A DNA stretch of 64,000 bases from NCBI RefSeq assembly GCF_000154705.2, contig NZ_CM002917.1:1196461-1260460 (forward strand), read 5' to 3'. The notes under the pieces were generated by a model that saw only the letters and a program-made list of their open reading frames with translations, was not told the origin of the DNA and made no database searches. The stretch comes from Hoeflea phototrophica DFL-43. Its GTDB lineage: Bacteria > Pseudomonadota > Alphaproteobacteria > Rhizobiales > Rhizobiaceae. The position numbers and the translations under genes are program-made. Shown piece after piece: positions 36,709 to 44,799 of this stretch (within the stretch, counting starts at the first letter, position 1; every line of letters starts with the position of its first letter).

Positions 36709-37746
36709 TTAGTCTGAATAGCCCGGCAGCCCGAAAATATCGGGATAGCCAAACAGCGCCGCACTTCCGCCGGTGTGCAGAAACACAACATTGTTCATGC
36801 CGTCGAAATATCCCTTGCGGATCTGATCGATCAGCCCATCAAGGCCCTTGCCCGAATAGACCGGGTCAAACAGAAGCCCTTCGGTCTCGGCCAGCAGTTT
36901 CAGCGCCTTGATCATGCCGTCCGTTGGCAGGCCGTAACCCGGCCCGACATAGTCACAATTGGCGCGGACATCGCCGCGCTGGATTGTGAGGCCGGTGCCC
37001 ATGTGATCCGCGGTCCGCTGGGCCAGATCAAAAACCATCTGCTCCTGTTTTGGCTGTGGCGCGCGAACGCCAATTCCAAGCAGATGCATGTCACTCTGGA
37101 TCGCGGCCAGTCCGGCGACGAGCCCGGCCTGTGTGCCCGAACTGCCCGTTGCGTGCACCAGCGCATCAATATGCAAGCCGGTGCTTGCGGCCTGTTCAGC
37201 CAGCTCTCGTGCACAATTGACGTAGCCCAAAGCTCCGATGGGATTGGATCCGCCGCCGGGTATGATGTAGGGATTCATGCCTTGCGCCAGCAGCTTTTCG
37301 GCCAGAGCCTCCATCTCGGCATTCATATCCGCGCCGCCCGGGCGCTTGGAAACCGATGCGCCATGCAGCCGGTCCAGCAAGACGTTGCCATTCAAGGTGT
37401 AGTTGGACTCACTGGAACCGGTCCGGTCCTCCAGCAGGATGTGGCAGGCCATACCCAGTTTTGCCGCCGCCGCGGCGGTCTGGCGGGCGTGGTTGGACTG
37501 CGTGGCGCCCTGGGTGATGATCGTATCGGCGCCTTGGTCCAGCGCATCCGCCATCAGATATTCCAGCTTGCGGGTCTTGTTGCCGCCGGACGAAAGCCCG
37601 GTGCAGTCATCACGCTTCACCCAAAGCCGCGGTCCTCCCAGCATTTCGCTCAACCGGTCCATGGGCTCCAAGGGGGTTGGAAAATGACCAAGCTGTACCC
37701 TTGGAAACCGGGCCAATGAGATCGACAAATCCTTGCACAGGCTCAT
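36709..37746 (-). CDS. cuyA: L-cysteate sulfo-lyase (D-cysteine desulfhydrase/ACC deaminase family)
   Basis: 345 aa from [16 protein letters not shown], with GGAAA 7-10 bases upstream; a GTG at 37803 with GGAGAGG is an alternative start. PLP lysine in [13 protein letters not shown] and ligand loop [15 protein letters not shown]. Similarity to the Silicibacter CuyA extends over [36 protein letters not shown] and [14 protein letters not shown]. CuyA splits cysteate into pyruvate, ammonia and sulfite. No sulfite exporter (cuyZ) is adjacent. D-cysteine desulfhydrase activity is an alternative. First gene of the operon down to 32316. Confidence 0.8.
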   Translation of the reverse strand: MSLCKDLSISLARFPRVQLGHFPTPLEPMDRLSEMLGGPRLWVKRDDCTGLSSGGNKTRKLEYLMADALDQGADTIITQGATQSNHARQTAAAAAKLGMACHILLEDRTGSSESNYTLNGNVLLDRLHGASVSKRPGGADMNAEMEALAEKLLAQGMNPYIIPGGGSNPIGALGYVNCARELAEQAASTGLHIDALVHATGSSGTQAGLVAGLAAIQSDMHLLGIGVRAPQPKQEQMVFDLAQRTADHMGTGLTIQRGDVRANCDYVGPGYGLPTDGMIKALKLLAETEGLLFDPVYSGKGLDGLIDQIRKGYFDGMNNVVFLHTGGSAALFGYPDIFGLPGYSD

Positions 37747-37875
37747 CGTCATTTCCGGCGAGACCCGTGTCCCGGGTTCAATCATCTGCTTTGCTTCAGT
37801 CACGCCTGAGGTTCCTCTCCATATGTCGAGACAAACCATCACCAATGGTTAATCAAAAAAATAATGCTTTTTTGT

Positions 37876-37915
37876 TGGGCTGCCCATACATATGCTTTGG
37901 GCAAAGGATATGTAT
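37876..37915. promoter_or_regulatory. LysR-type operator region between cuyA and the LysR gene
   Basis: TGGGC-T-GCCCA (37876-37886) and GCCCA-N11-TGGGC (37882-37902) share a half-site. The second has the T-N11-A geometry of LysR recognition sites. A second dyad, ATACATA (37886-37892) with TATGTAT (37909-37915), ends two bases before the regulator ATG. Together they suggest activation of cuyA and autoregulation. Confidence 0.45.
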
Positions 37916-37916
37916 C

Positions 37917-38810
37917 ATGGACATGCAGTGGCTCGACGACGTTCTGGTGCTGTTGGAAGAGGGCAACCTGACCCGGGCAGCCGCGCGGCGGAACATCACG
38001 CAACCAGCCTTCTCAAGGCGTATTCGCAGCTTTGAGGACTGGCTTGGGGTCACTGTTCTCGAACGCGGCACCAACCGTGTCGAGATCAGTTCAGCGCTGG
38101 TGACCAACGAGGCGGAGATCCGCGCCCTGGTCAATCGCATCCGTGATCTGCGCACCAGGATCGTCCATTTCGACCCGGCCAGCTCCACCATATCCATCGC
38201 CGCTCAACATGCACCGATTGTGTCGACCTTCCCGGACATGGCGCTCAGGGCCAAACACCACTGGCCGGCGCTCAAGATCCGGTTGCGGGCCGGCAATTTG
38301 CGCGATTGCGTCACGATGTTTCTGCGCGGTGAAACCAGCCTTTTGCTCTGCTACGAGTCAGAGGCCGCAGGGCCCTTGCCCTTCGCTCCGAGCGTGCGGC
38401 GCGCCCTGTGGGGGATTGATTACCTGATCCCCGTCGTGGGTGGTGCACTGCGCTACACTGTCAAGGAAAACAAGGATATCGCCGCTGACACTCCGGCCAT
38501 TGTGTATCCTGACAACAGCTATTTCGGTGAGGTCTTGAACAAGGCCCAACGCCCGTTTTCCACGCAGGGCCACAGCGTAAACCCGGTGTGTGAAACAGCG
38601 TTCTCCAGCGGCATCAAGGAACTGGTTCTCAAGGGGATCGGGGTCGGCTGGCTGCCGTTCAGCATGGCCTATCGCGAGATCGAAAGCGGGCAGATGATCT
38701 CGCTTGCCAACCGGTTCGGCAAGGAACCGCTGGATGTGGCGATCTATGCCGACACCGCCAACCAAATGGCGGTTTCCCTGCTCGATGTCTGGACTTCCAA
38801 AACGTCGTAG
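37917..38810 (+). CDS. LysR-family regulator divergent from cuyA
   Basis: 297 aa from MDMQWLDDVLVLLEEG; MQWLDDV two codons on is an alternative. The winged HTH is GNLTRAAARRNITQPAFSRR, followed by FEDWLGVTVLERGTNRVEI. The remainder is a periplasmic-binding-like effector domain. Divergent placement and the operator region 37876-37915 argue that it controls the cuyA-ABC-hydrolase operon, with cysteate or a related sulfonate as inducer (inference). Confidence 0.85.
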   Translation: MDMQWLDDVLVLLEEGNLTRAAARRNITQPAFSRRIRSFEDWLGVTVLERGTNRVEISSALVTNEAEIRALVNRIRDLRTRIVHFDPASSTISIAAQHAPIVSTFPDMALRAKHHWPALKIRLRAGNLRDCVTMFLRGETSLLLCYESEAAGPLPFAPSVRRALWGIDYLIPVVGGALRYTVKENKDIAADTPAIVYPDNSYFGEVLNKAQRPFSTQGHSVNPVCETAFSSGIKELVLKGIGVGWLPFSMAYREIESGQMISLANRFGKEPLDVAIYADTANQMAVSLLDVWTSKTS

Positions 38811-38884
38811 CTGGGCCAAATGATGCGCATTGAAACTGGAGGCTGGCATCGAGAAACCTCTGGTTTGCGATAGAACACTTGTCG

Positions 38885-39724
38885 CTAGTCACTCTGAAGC
38901 AGGTCGGCACGCAACCGCTCCTCATCAAGTGGCAATTCGGTAAAGATCCGCCAGGCGTCCAGGCCCTGTCCGATAAACAGCTCGTAGCCTGAGATTGTCT
39001 GAAGGCCGTGTTTGCGAGCGTCCCTAAGAAACAATGTGTTGAGTGGGGTATAGACGGCATCAAAAGCCCAGCTGGCGCCTGCGATGAACCGCTGGTCAAG
39101 TGGCGTGCCAGGATAGCCATCCATGCCGATCGGGGTGCAGTTGATGATCCCGTTTACGCCCTGTGAAAGGCCTCCTGCGTCACTGCCGACATCGACATGC
39201 AGCTGCGGGCTGGCAAGGCGCAGAGCTGCCGCCAGGGCCTCTGCCTTGGGCGTGTCGAGATCTGCGATGCGCAATTGCCGCACCCCAAGCGCAATCAGCC
39301 CGAAGGCGACTGCCTTGCCGGCTCCACCGGCGCCGATCAACAACACGGTTTCAGGCTTGGCAGCGCCCCGTATCCGGCGATAGGCCCGGATGAACCCCGA
39401 ATAATCGGTGTTGAAGCCGTGGGGGCCGCCTTCATCGAAAACGACAGTGTTGACCGCTCCCATAGCCCGTACCAGCTCATCTTCGATGATCACCTTGGTG
39501 CTGGCGCGCTCCTTGTAGGGATAGGTGACGTTGACGCCGCGATACCCTGCATTTGCAACTTCATTGAAGAGAGGATCAAAGGCTTTGCCCTGTTCATGAG
39601 GCACAAGACGGTCATAGGTGACAGCTCGATCGTTTTGCAGGCCAGCCAGCCTGTGCAGGCGCGGTGCCTGTGATTGGGCGATGTTGTCCCCAATCAGGCC
39701 AAGGCGGATCGTGTTGCTTGCCAT
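38885..39724 (-). CDS. Shikimate dehydrogenase-like NAD(P) oxidoreductase, altered substrate site
   Basis: 279 aa with the SDH fold. The catalytic Lys is in NVTYPYKERA and Asp in NTDYSGF, and the dinucleotide motif is GAGGAGKAVAFGL. The substrate-binding SxS found in AroE reads QSQAP here, so the second serine is alanine. It is the last gene of a TRAP transporter operon, not of an aromatic pathway. It probably oxidises a catabolic substrate related to shikimate or quinate instead of serving biosynthesis. The N-terminal LGLIGDNIAQSQAPRLHRL is like the catabolic SDH-like group. Confidence 0.8.
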   Translation of the reverse strand: MASNTIRLGLIGDNIAQSQAPRLHRLAGLQNDRAVTYDRLVPHEQGKAFDPLFNEVANAGYRGVNVTYPYKERASTKVIIEDELVRAMGAVNTVVFDEGGPHGFNTDYSGFIRAYRRIRGAAKPETVLLIGAGGAGKAVAFGLIALGVRQLRIADLDTPKAEALAAALRLASPQLHVDVGSDAGGLSQGVNGIINCTPIGMDGYPGTPLDQRFIAGASWAFDAVYTPLNTLFLRDARKHGLQTISGYELFIGQGLDAWRIFTELPLDEERLRADLLQSD

Positions 39725-39800
39725 GCGTCCTTCTTTCAGAGATCCGCGGATCGGCCTGCCCGGACATCAGGCAGAACCATCCAACGCACGTAACCAGCAG

Positions 39801-40730
39801 TTACAGGCTTCTGATACGGTTGCGCAAACGATCTGCACCCTCGAGGATCTGATCCAGCACAACGTCCGCCGCCCAATGCCGTTCATCAATATCATAGTTC
39901 ACGCTGCGGCTGTGGACACTGGCAAAGGTTCCGATGCGGCGGTGAAAGTGTTTGGCAAGTTTCGGATAACCGAGACTCTCGGACATTGCGGCAAGCACCA
40001 GGAACGTATCGAGTTCAGCGGCGAACTCGGGATGAGCCTGTCCGTGATCGATCAGCCACCGGTAGAGGTCGGGGTGAAAGTTGTTCATGACCCCCGAAAA
40101 CCCGTGGCCGCCGGCCTGGATGGCAGGCCAGGCAATGGCCGCATTGGCATTGTTGATCGCCAGGGGAGTGCCGGCGACCAGGGCGAGGCGCCGCTTGAGA
40201 TGTTCAAGGTTGCACGTCACATCCTTGAGGAAGGCGAAACGGCCGCTATGCGCACACCAGCTCACCTCCTCATCGGTCAACAGACGGCGATAGGGGGCCG
40301 GGCATTCATAGAGTCCGAGCATCAGGTCTGCGGGCAGCGCTTCGAGGAGCGCATCCATCCGGCTTTGGAATGCGGAACTGTCCTCATTCGCGGCGGCCAG
40401 GCGGTTCGTTACCAGAACCACGGCATCGACGCCCGTACCGGCAATCGTCAGCAGCTCTTCCTTCTGATCTGAAATCGAATCCGAGATGTGGCCGGAAGCA
40501 ACGACCGGCACCCGGCCGGCGACCTGCTCAACAGTAAAGCGCGCCAGTTCGCGGCGTTCCTCTAGGGAGAGAAACTGCATTTCGGATGACTGGCATACCG
40601 CAAACAGACCATGGGAGCCGTTGTCGAGATACCATTCGATCAGACGCGCGTAGCCTTCCCAGTCAACCGTGTTGTCCGGCCGAAACGGTGTGATCATAAC
40701 CGGGAAAACACCTTGCATCGCATGGGGCAT
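39801..40730 (-). CDS. Dihydrodipicolinate synthase/N-acetylneuraminate lyase family aldolase
   Basis: 309 aa from MPHAMQGVFPVMITPF. Class I aldolase barrel: the Schiff-base Lys is in FAFLKDVTCN and the catalytic Tyr in LGLYECPAPY. The usual GTTGE loop is replaced by CQSSEMQFLS, which departs from true DapA, so lysine synthesis is unlikely. It should split or form a 2-oxo acid product. Encoded between the TRAP large permease and the AroE-like enzyme; the substrate is unknown. Confidence 0.8.
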   Translation of the reverse strand: MPHAMQGVFPVMITPFRPDNTVDWEGYARLIEWYLDNGSHGLFAVCQSSEMQFLSLEERRELARFTVEQVAGRVPVVASGHISDSISDQKEELLTIAGTGVDAVVLVTNRLAAANEDSSAFQSRMDALLEALPADLMLGLYECPAPYRRLLTDEEVSWCAHSGRFAFLKDVTCNLEHLKRRLALVAGTPLAINNANAAIAWPAIQAGGHGFSGVMNNFHPDLYRWLIDHGQAHPEFAAELDTFLVLAAMSESLGYPKLAKHFHRRIGTFASVHSRSVNYDIDERHWAADVVLDQILEGADRLRNRIRSL

Positions 40731-40766
40731 GAAACTGGTCCTCAAAGAGAAGGGAAACAAAGGGGG

Positions 40767-42062
40767 TCAACTGCCGTACCCGAAGGCACGCGGGAGCATC
40801 AGAGTCAGGTCGGGAAACAGAACCAGGGCCAGAAGGGCAGCAATCAGGACACCCAGGAAAAGCCAAATCTCGCGGATGATTTCGGTCAGCGGAATACGCG
40901 TGACAGCATTGATGACGAACAGCAGGATTCCGTAGGGCGGCGTGATCAATCCGATCATGCAGTTGACGATCGCGACGACCCCGAAATGCACAAGGTCGAT
41001 CCCCAGTTCCCGGCATGCCGGAATGAAAAGCGGCAGGATCACCAGGATGATGGTCGAAGCATCGAGGAAACAGCCCAGAACCAGCAGCAGCACATTGACA
41101 CTGAGCAGAAACACCAGCGGATGCATATCGATGCCAACCAGTGCTTGTGCCACGACATCGGGGATGTTCTCCGAGGCTACTATATAGTTCAGGATCAGCG
41201 CTCCACCGATGATCAGGCCGACGGCTGCTGAGGATCGGGCGCTGGCGACGAGGATGTCGTAGAAATGGGCGAGCGAGAGGGACCGGTAAAAGACCGCAGC
41301 CAGGATGAGCGCGTAGAGAGCCGCGACGGCTGCCGCCTCGGTCGGGGTCGTAACACCGCCATAAATTCCATAGAGCAGAATGGCGGGCATCAGAAGTGCG
41401 GGGCCGGCGTTCAGGGTCAGCCGCGGGAACTCGCGCAACGGGACCGGCTCATTCTTTGCAAATCCCCGCTTGTGCGAGACCCAGGCGTTCATGACCATCA
41501 ACACGCCACCCATCAGCAGCCCCGGCACGATCCCCGCCAGGAACAGAAATCCGATCGAGGTGTTGGACACCAATGCGTAGAGCACCATCGGGATCGAGGG
41601 TGGAATGATCGGTCCGATCGTGGCCGATGCTGCGGTGATCGCAGCCGCATAGCCACGGGTGTAGTGGCCGGATTTCACCATCATCTCGATGATCAGTTTG
41701 CCGATGCCTGCCGCATCTGCGATGGCCGAGCCGGACATGCCCGAGAACACCAGCGAAGACAGTATGTTGACGTGGCCCAGCCCTCCGCGAAAGCGGCCGA
41801 CAAGGGCGATGCAGAACTGCAGCAGACGGTCTGACACAGTGCCGGCATTCATGATGTTGGCGGCCACGATGAAAAGCGGCACGGCGAGCAGGATGAAGCT
41901 CTGATAAAGCCCGTCCATGAGGATCTTGCCGCTGATCCCGATGCTTTGCCCGGAGGCTGCCAGATAGGCAAAGGAGGCGACAAGGATCGCATAGGCAATC
42001 GGCGTCCCGATCGCGGCAAGCCCCATCAGGATGGTCAGGCATAAAAGGAACTCGAAACTCAT
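40767..42062 (-). CDS. TRAP transporter large permease (DctM family)
   Basis: 431 aa from MSFEFLLCLTILMGLA; the ATG overlaps the small-permease stop (ATGA at 42059-42062). Typical DctM pattern of many hydrophobic spans, with GMSGSAIADAAGIGKLIIEM, ASATIGPIIPPSIPMVLYAL and LVLGCFLDASTIILVILPL. It supplies the Na+-driven channel for the acid metabolised by the DapA-like and AroE-like enzymes. The ring of normal length contrasts with the longer copy in the hut operon. Confidence 0.9.
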   Translation of the reverse strand: MSFEFLLCLTILMGLAAIGTPIAYAILVASFAYLAASGQSIGISGKILMDGLYQSFILLAVPLFIVAANIMNAGTVSDRLLQFCIALVGRFRGGLGHVNILSSLVFSGMSGSAIADAAGIGKLIIEMMVKSGHYTRGYAAAITAASATIGPIIPPSIPMVLYALVSNTSIGFLFLAGIVPGLLMGGVLMVMNAWVSHKRGFAKNEPVPLREFPRLTLNAGPALLMPAILLYGIYGGVTTPTEAAAVAALYALILAAVFYRSLSLAHFYDILVASARSSAAVGLIIGGALILNYIVASENIPDVVAQALVGIDMHPLVFLLSVNVLLLVLGCFLDASTIILVILPLFIPACRELGIDLVHFGVVAIVNCMIGLITPPYGILLFVINAVTRIPLTEIIREIWLFLGVLIAALLALVLFPDLTLMLPRAFGYGS

Positions 42063-42646
42063 GATTTTGACCGCGGGGTATCGACAAGGTCCGGTTCCTC
42101 GACTCCGTAACGGTAAGCGCGCCAGACCTGCCAGAAATAGCGGGCGCTGATGGAGACGAGGAAAATGATGTAGATGATGTAGATGTCCCGCATCCGGACC
42201 CAATCGCCAAACAGTTCACCAAGGGTGGCTGTTCGTTTCAGCCGCAAGATCACGAAACGGTCCCAAGTCGGAAAAATCGAGACAAAGACGGCAACGGCGA
42301 TGGCCAGGCCCGTGATGATGGCGAACACACGTCTGATGTGTGGTGGGGCGGCGACATAGAGAACATCGAATGTCACATGGTCACGGTTCTGCACCACAAA
42401 GGCGTTGCCCCAGAAAATCAGCCAGACCCAGGTCGCGAGGCAGAATTCAAGGGTCCATCCGAAATTGGATGGCTCCAGCCAGGGCAAGTGCTCCGACACC
42501 CAGGGCATGCGGGCCGTGTAGCGTATGGCAACCTGCAGGATGAAGGTCGCGAACATGGCCGCCATCAATGCCGCGGCAAATGCCTCGGACGAGGTGCGCA
42601 GTATCTTGAGAATGCGGGACAAGTCTTGACCTCGGACAAGCCACAC
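42059..42646 (-). CDS. TRAP transporter small permease (DctQ family)
   Basis: 195 aa with four hydrophobic helices (for example FAAALMAAMFATFILQVAIRY and IYIIYIIFLVSISARYF). It carries the usual WVWLIFWGNAFVV region of DctQ. Slightly longer than average. Coupled to the large permease by a 4-base overlap and separated from the binding-protein gene by 61 bases that hold a hairpin. Confidence 0.88.
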   Translation of the reverse strand: MWLVRGQDLSRILKILRTSSEAFAAALMAAMFATFILQVAIRYTARMPWVSEHLPWLEPSNFGWTLEFCLATWVWLIFWGNAFVVQNRDHVTFDVLYVAAPPHIRRVFAIITGLAIAVAVFVSIFPTWDRFVILRLKRTATLGELFGDWVRMRDIYIIYIIFLVSISARYFWQVWRAYRYGVEEPDLVDTPRSKS

Positions 42647-42669
42647 TGGGATGTGGTCTCTGCTGGGTG

Positions 42670-42693
42670 GTGGCCGGAGCGTGCCCCGGCCAC
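42670..42693 (-). terminator. Hairpin between TRAP binding-protein and small-permease genes
   Basis: GTGGCCGG (42670-42677) pairs perfectly with CCGGCCAC (42686-42693) with an 8-base loop. Same position relative to a binding-protein gene as hairpins at 7429, 27344 and 35668. Confidence 0.45.
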
Positions 42694-42707
42694 ATTGTCA
42701 TGACGGC

Positions 42708-43724
42708 TTAGTTGCCCAGAGCGTTGATCTTATCGAGAACGCCCTCGGGCCAGGACTTTGTGAAATCGGAGCCGACATACTGCGCCTGCACGTGAGTCCG
42801 GAACGCCGTCAGATCCGGCTCATAGACATCGAGACCCTGTTCCTTCAGGAACGAGACCAGGTCTTCCTCTTTCTTCAGCTGTGCCTGGCGACCGGATTCG
42901 GCTGCCTCTTCTGCGGCCTTCTGAACAACTGCCTGCTGTTCGGCATCCAATCCGTCCCATACCGACTTCGAAAAGGCGATGTAGTTGAGATCCACCAGAT
43001 GTGCGGTGAGGCTGATCTGCTTGGTCACTTCGTAGAATTTTGCGTCCACGACTGTTGGCAGTGGATTGTCCTGTCCGTCGACCGAGCCGGTCTGCAGTGC
43101 GGTGTAGATCTCGGTGAAGGCCATCGGCGTTGGGTTGGCGCCGAGCGCGCGTCCGAGAAACTGCCAGGCATCGCTTCCCGGCATGCGCAGATTGACGCCC
43201 GCCAGGTCAGCCGGCTTCATCACATTCTTCTCAGCCTGCGGAAAGCGCAGGTTCACATGGCGTTTGCCCAGATACATGACGGCGAGCAGCTTAATGCCCA
43301 GCTCATCTTCCACCTTTTGCTTGAACGGATCCATCAAGGGGTCATTGAACACCTTGACCTGATGCTCCGCGCTCTGGTGAACGTAGCCTGTGGCAAAGAT
43401 GGAGAATTCAGGCAGAAAATTGGCAAGTTCCTGTGCCGAAGTGATCGACATTTCGAGATCGCCGGTGGCAATGGATTCAAGCTCCGATCCCTGCGGAACC
43501 AGGGATGCATTGTAGTGGGGTTGGTATGTGGCGAACTCGCTGATCGCCGGACCAAACACCGTCGCAAGCGCCACCGAACGCTGATCGGTGTCGGAAGCAG
43601 GGGTGGACATGCGGATAACCGGCTTGTCCTGAGCCGTTGCGGAATTGAGCGGCATGGATGCGGCAAGCAATGCCAGCATGCCCGTCGATGCCAGCATGAT
43701 CCGGCGCGTGAATTGTTTCGTCAT
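42708..43724 (-). CDS. TRAP transporter substrate-binding protein (DctP family)
   Basis: 338 aa from MTKQFTRRIMLASTGML; further upstream codons are leader. The signal peptide ends near PLNSATAQDKP. The ligand-carboxylate Arg region is AGVNLRMPGSDAWQFLGRAL, followed by ANPTPMAFTEIYTALQTGSVDGQDNP, the DctP family hallmark split by position ~150-180. It is the first gene of the five-gene operon 43724 to 38885, divergent from the GntR gene. Ligand unknown. Confidence 0.88.
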   Translation of the reverse strand: MTKQFTRRIMLASTGMLALLAASMPLNSATAQDKPVIRMSTPASDTDQRSVALATVFGPAISEFATYQPHYNASLVPQGSELESIATGDLEMSITSAQELANFLPEFSIFATGYVHQSAEHQVKVFNDPLMDPFKQKVEDELGIKLLAVMYLGKRHVNLRFPQAEKNVMKPADLAGVNLRMPGSDAWQFLGRALGANPTPMAFTEIYTALQTGSVDGQDNPLPTVVDAKFYEVTKQISLTAHLVDLNYIAFSKSVWDGLDAEQQAVVQKAAEEAAESGRQAQLKKEEDLVSFLKEQGLDVYEPDLTAFRTHVQAQYVGSDFTKSWPEGVLDKINALGN

Positions 43725-43779
43725 GTCGTTTCTTCCTCCCAAACTAGGTGATAGTAGCAGCAAACCAATGCATTTCATC

Positions 43780-43818
43780 GACCGTGCCATGTTCCTCCAT
43801 CCGGGTTCCGGCACGGTC
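43780..43818 (-). promoter_or_regulatory. Inverted repeat in the TRAP operon leader
   Basis: GACCGTGCC (43780-43788) pairs perfectly with GGCACGGTC (43810-43818), separated by 21 bases. It sits 55-95 bases before the dctP start. It could fold in the leader mRNA or be a second binding site. No more can be said. Confidence 0.3.
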
Positions 43819-43848
43819 AGGATCATCACTTTGTGCTTACTGTCATCG

Positions 43849-43864
43849 CACTAACATGTTAGTG
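43849..43864. promoter_or_regulatory. Perfect 16-bp palindrome, probable GntR operator
   Basis: CACTAACATGTTAGTG is a perfect 16-bp palindrome 31 bases before the GntR gene start, with another GTTAG half-site at 43869-43873. Position between divergent GntR and TRAP genes makes it the likely operator. Its half-sites face inward (CTAAC..GTTAG), unlike the MarR-type sites downstream (TTAG..CTAA), so it belongs to a different regulator. Confidence 0.6.
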
Positions 43865-43895
43865 TCGTGTTAGCAACAGCGCAGCGGAAGCGAAC

Positions 43896-44618
43896 ATGTC
43901 CGATCACATCAAAAGCCGTCAACGAGCGCAGAGGACATCCGCCCCAAGCAGCGGCGAAAACTCGCTCAAGCAGGTGGCCTACCAGCGCATCGAGGATCTG
44001 TTGAATTGGGGGAAGGTCCGCCCCGGTCAAGTCATCTCCCAAAGAGAGCTGGTGGACATGACAGAGGTCACATTGAGTGCGGTACGCGAAGCCATTCCCA
44101 GGTTTGAAGCCGAAGGCCTTCTGCAAACCCTGCCGCAGAGGGGGTTGATGGTTCCAAGCCTTGATGTGGTCTTCATTCGCGAAGCCTATCAGATGCGCCG
44201 CATCATCGAGCTCGCCACAGTGCCGGACCTGCTTGGCCAGCTCGATCGCGCGATCATTGAGGACTGGATCCAGTGGCATCTGGATGCGCGTGACAGGCTT
44301 GTCAGCGATGGCAATTCCGACCTGACGGACTTTCTGCGCGACTTCCAGCTCTATGATTGGGACATGCACGCAAGCATGGTCAATGCGATGGGCAACAGCC
44401 TGATTTCCAATGTTTACCGTGTGACCGCCATCAAGATTCGCATGTCGGCCCAATCACGGGTCCGTGTCACGCGGGAGAACGCGACCCGGGTCATCAAGGA
44501 GCACCTCGAGTTCCTGGAACCCTTGCGGGAAGGCCACACCGAGGCTGCCACCAAGGCGCTGTCGCACCATATTGACCAGTCGCTCACCCTCGCTTTGGGC
44601 GGTGTTTTGAAGGGGTAA
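43896..44618 (+). CDS. GntR-family (FCD-type) regulator of the TRAP operon
   Basis: 240 aa. The N-terminal winged helix covers LKQVAYQRIEDLLNWGKVRPG through SAVREAIPRFEAEGLL. The C-terminal helical FCD domain has acidic/histidine metal ligands (for example in DWDMHASMVNAMG and SHHIDQSL). FCD regulators usually bind small carboxylates and repress uptake genes. Divergent from the TRAP operon across the palindrome 43849-43864. Co-effector unknown. Confidence 0.87.
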   Translation: MSDHIKSRQRAQRTSAPSSGENSLKQVAYQRIEDLLNWGKVRPGQVISQRELVDMTEVTLSAVREAIPRFEAEGLLQTLPQRGLMVPSLDVVFIREAYQMRRIIELATVPDLLGQLDRAIIEDWIQWHLDARDRLVSDGNSDLTDFLRDFQLYDWDMHASMVNAMGNSLISNVYRVTAIKIRMSAQSRVRVTRENATRVIKEHLEFLEPLREGHTEAATKALSHHIDQSLTLALGGVLKG

Positions 44619-44799
44619 TTTCCCTTCGGGAGCGGTCCAGCAACTTTCAACAATGCTTCGCCGCACGTGCGGACAAACGGATTCCAGTGTGGTGCCCCGT
44701 GGAAATCGGCGCGATGTTCACGGCGTTGGGCTCAACCTGGCCCGCAACGTCATCGGCGATCACAGGTACCTCTGGCCAGCGCGGTTCATTTTCGGCCAG
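44619..44799. other. Convergent intergenic region, no gene seen
   Basis: 181 bases between the GntR gene and the end of the enamidase gene. It includes TCCC-TTC-GGGA near 44628 and the perfect palindrome CCGCACGTGCGG at 44661-44672. Either may aid termination, although no T run is present. No coding frame looks real. Confidence 0.4.

Noticed and set aside
40767..42203. Longer DctM start at 42203
   Set aside because: The extra 47 residues are out-of-frame readings of the small-permease gene; ATG at 42062 overlaps its stop as ATGA.
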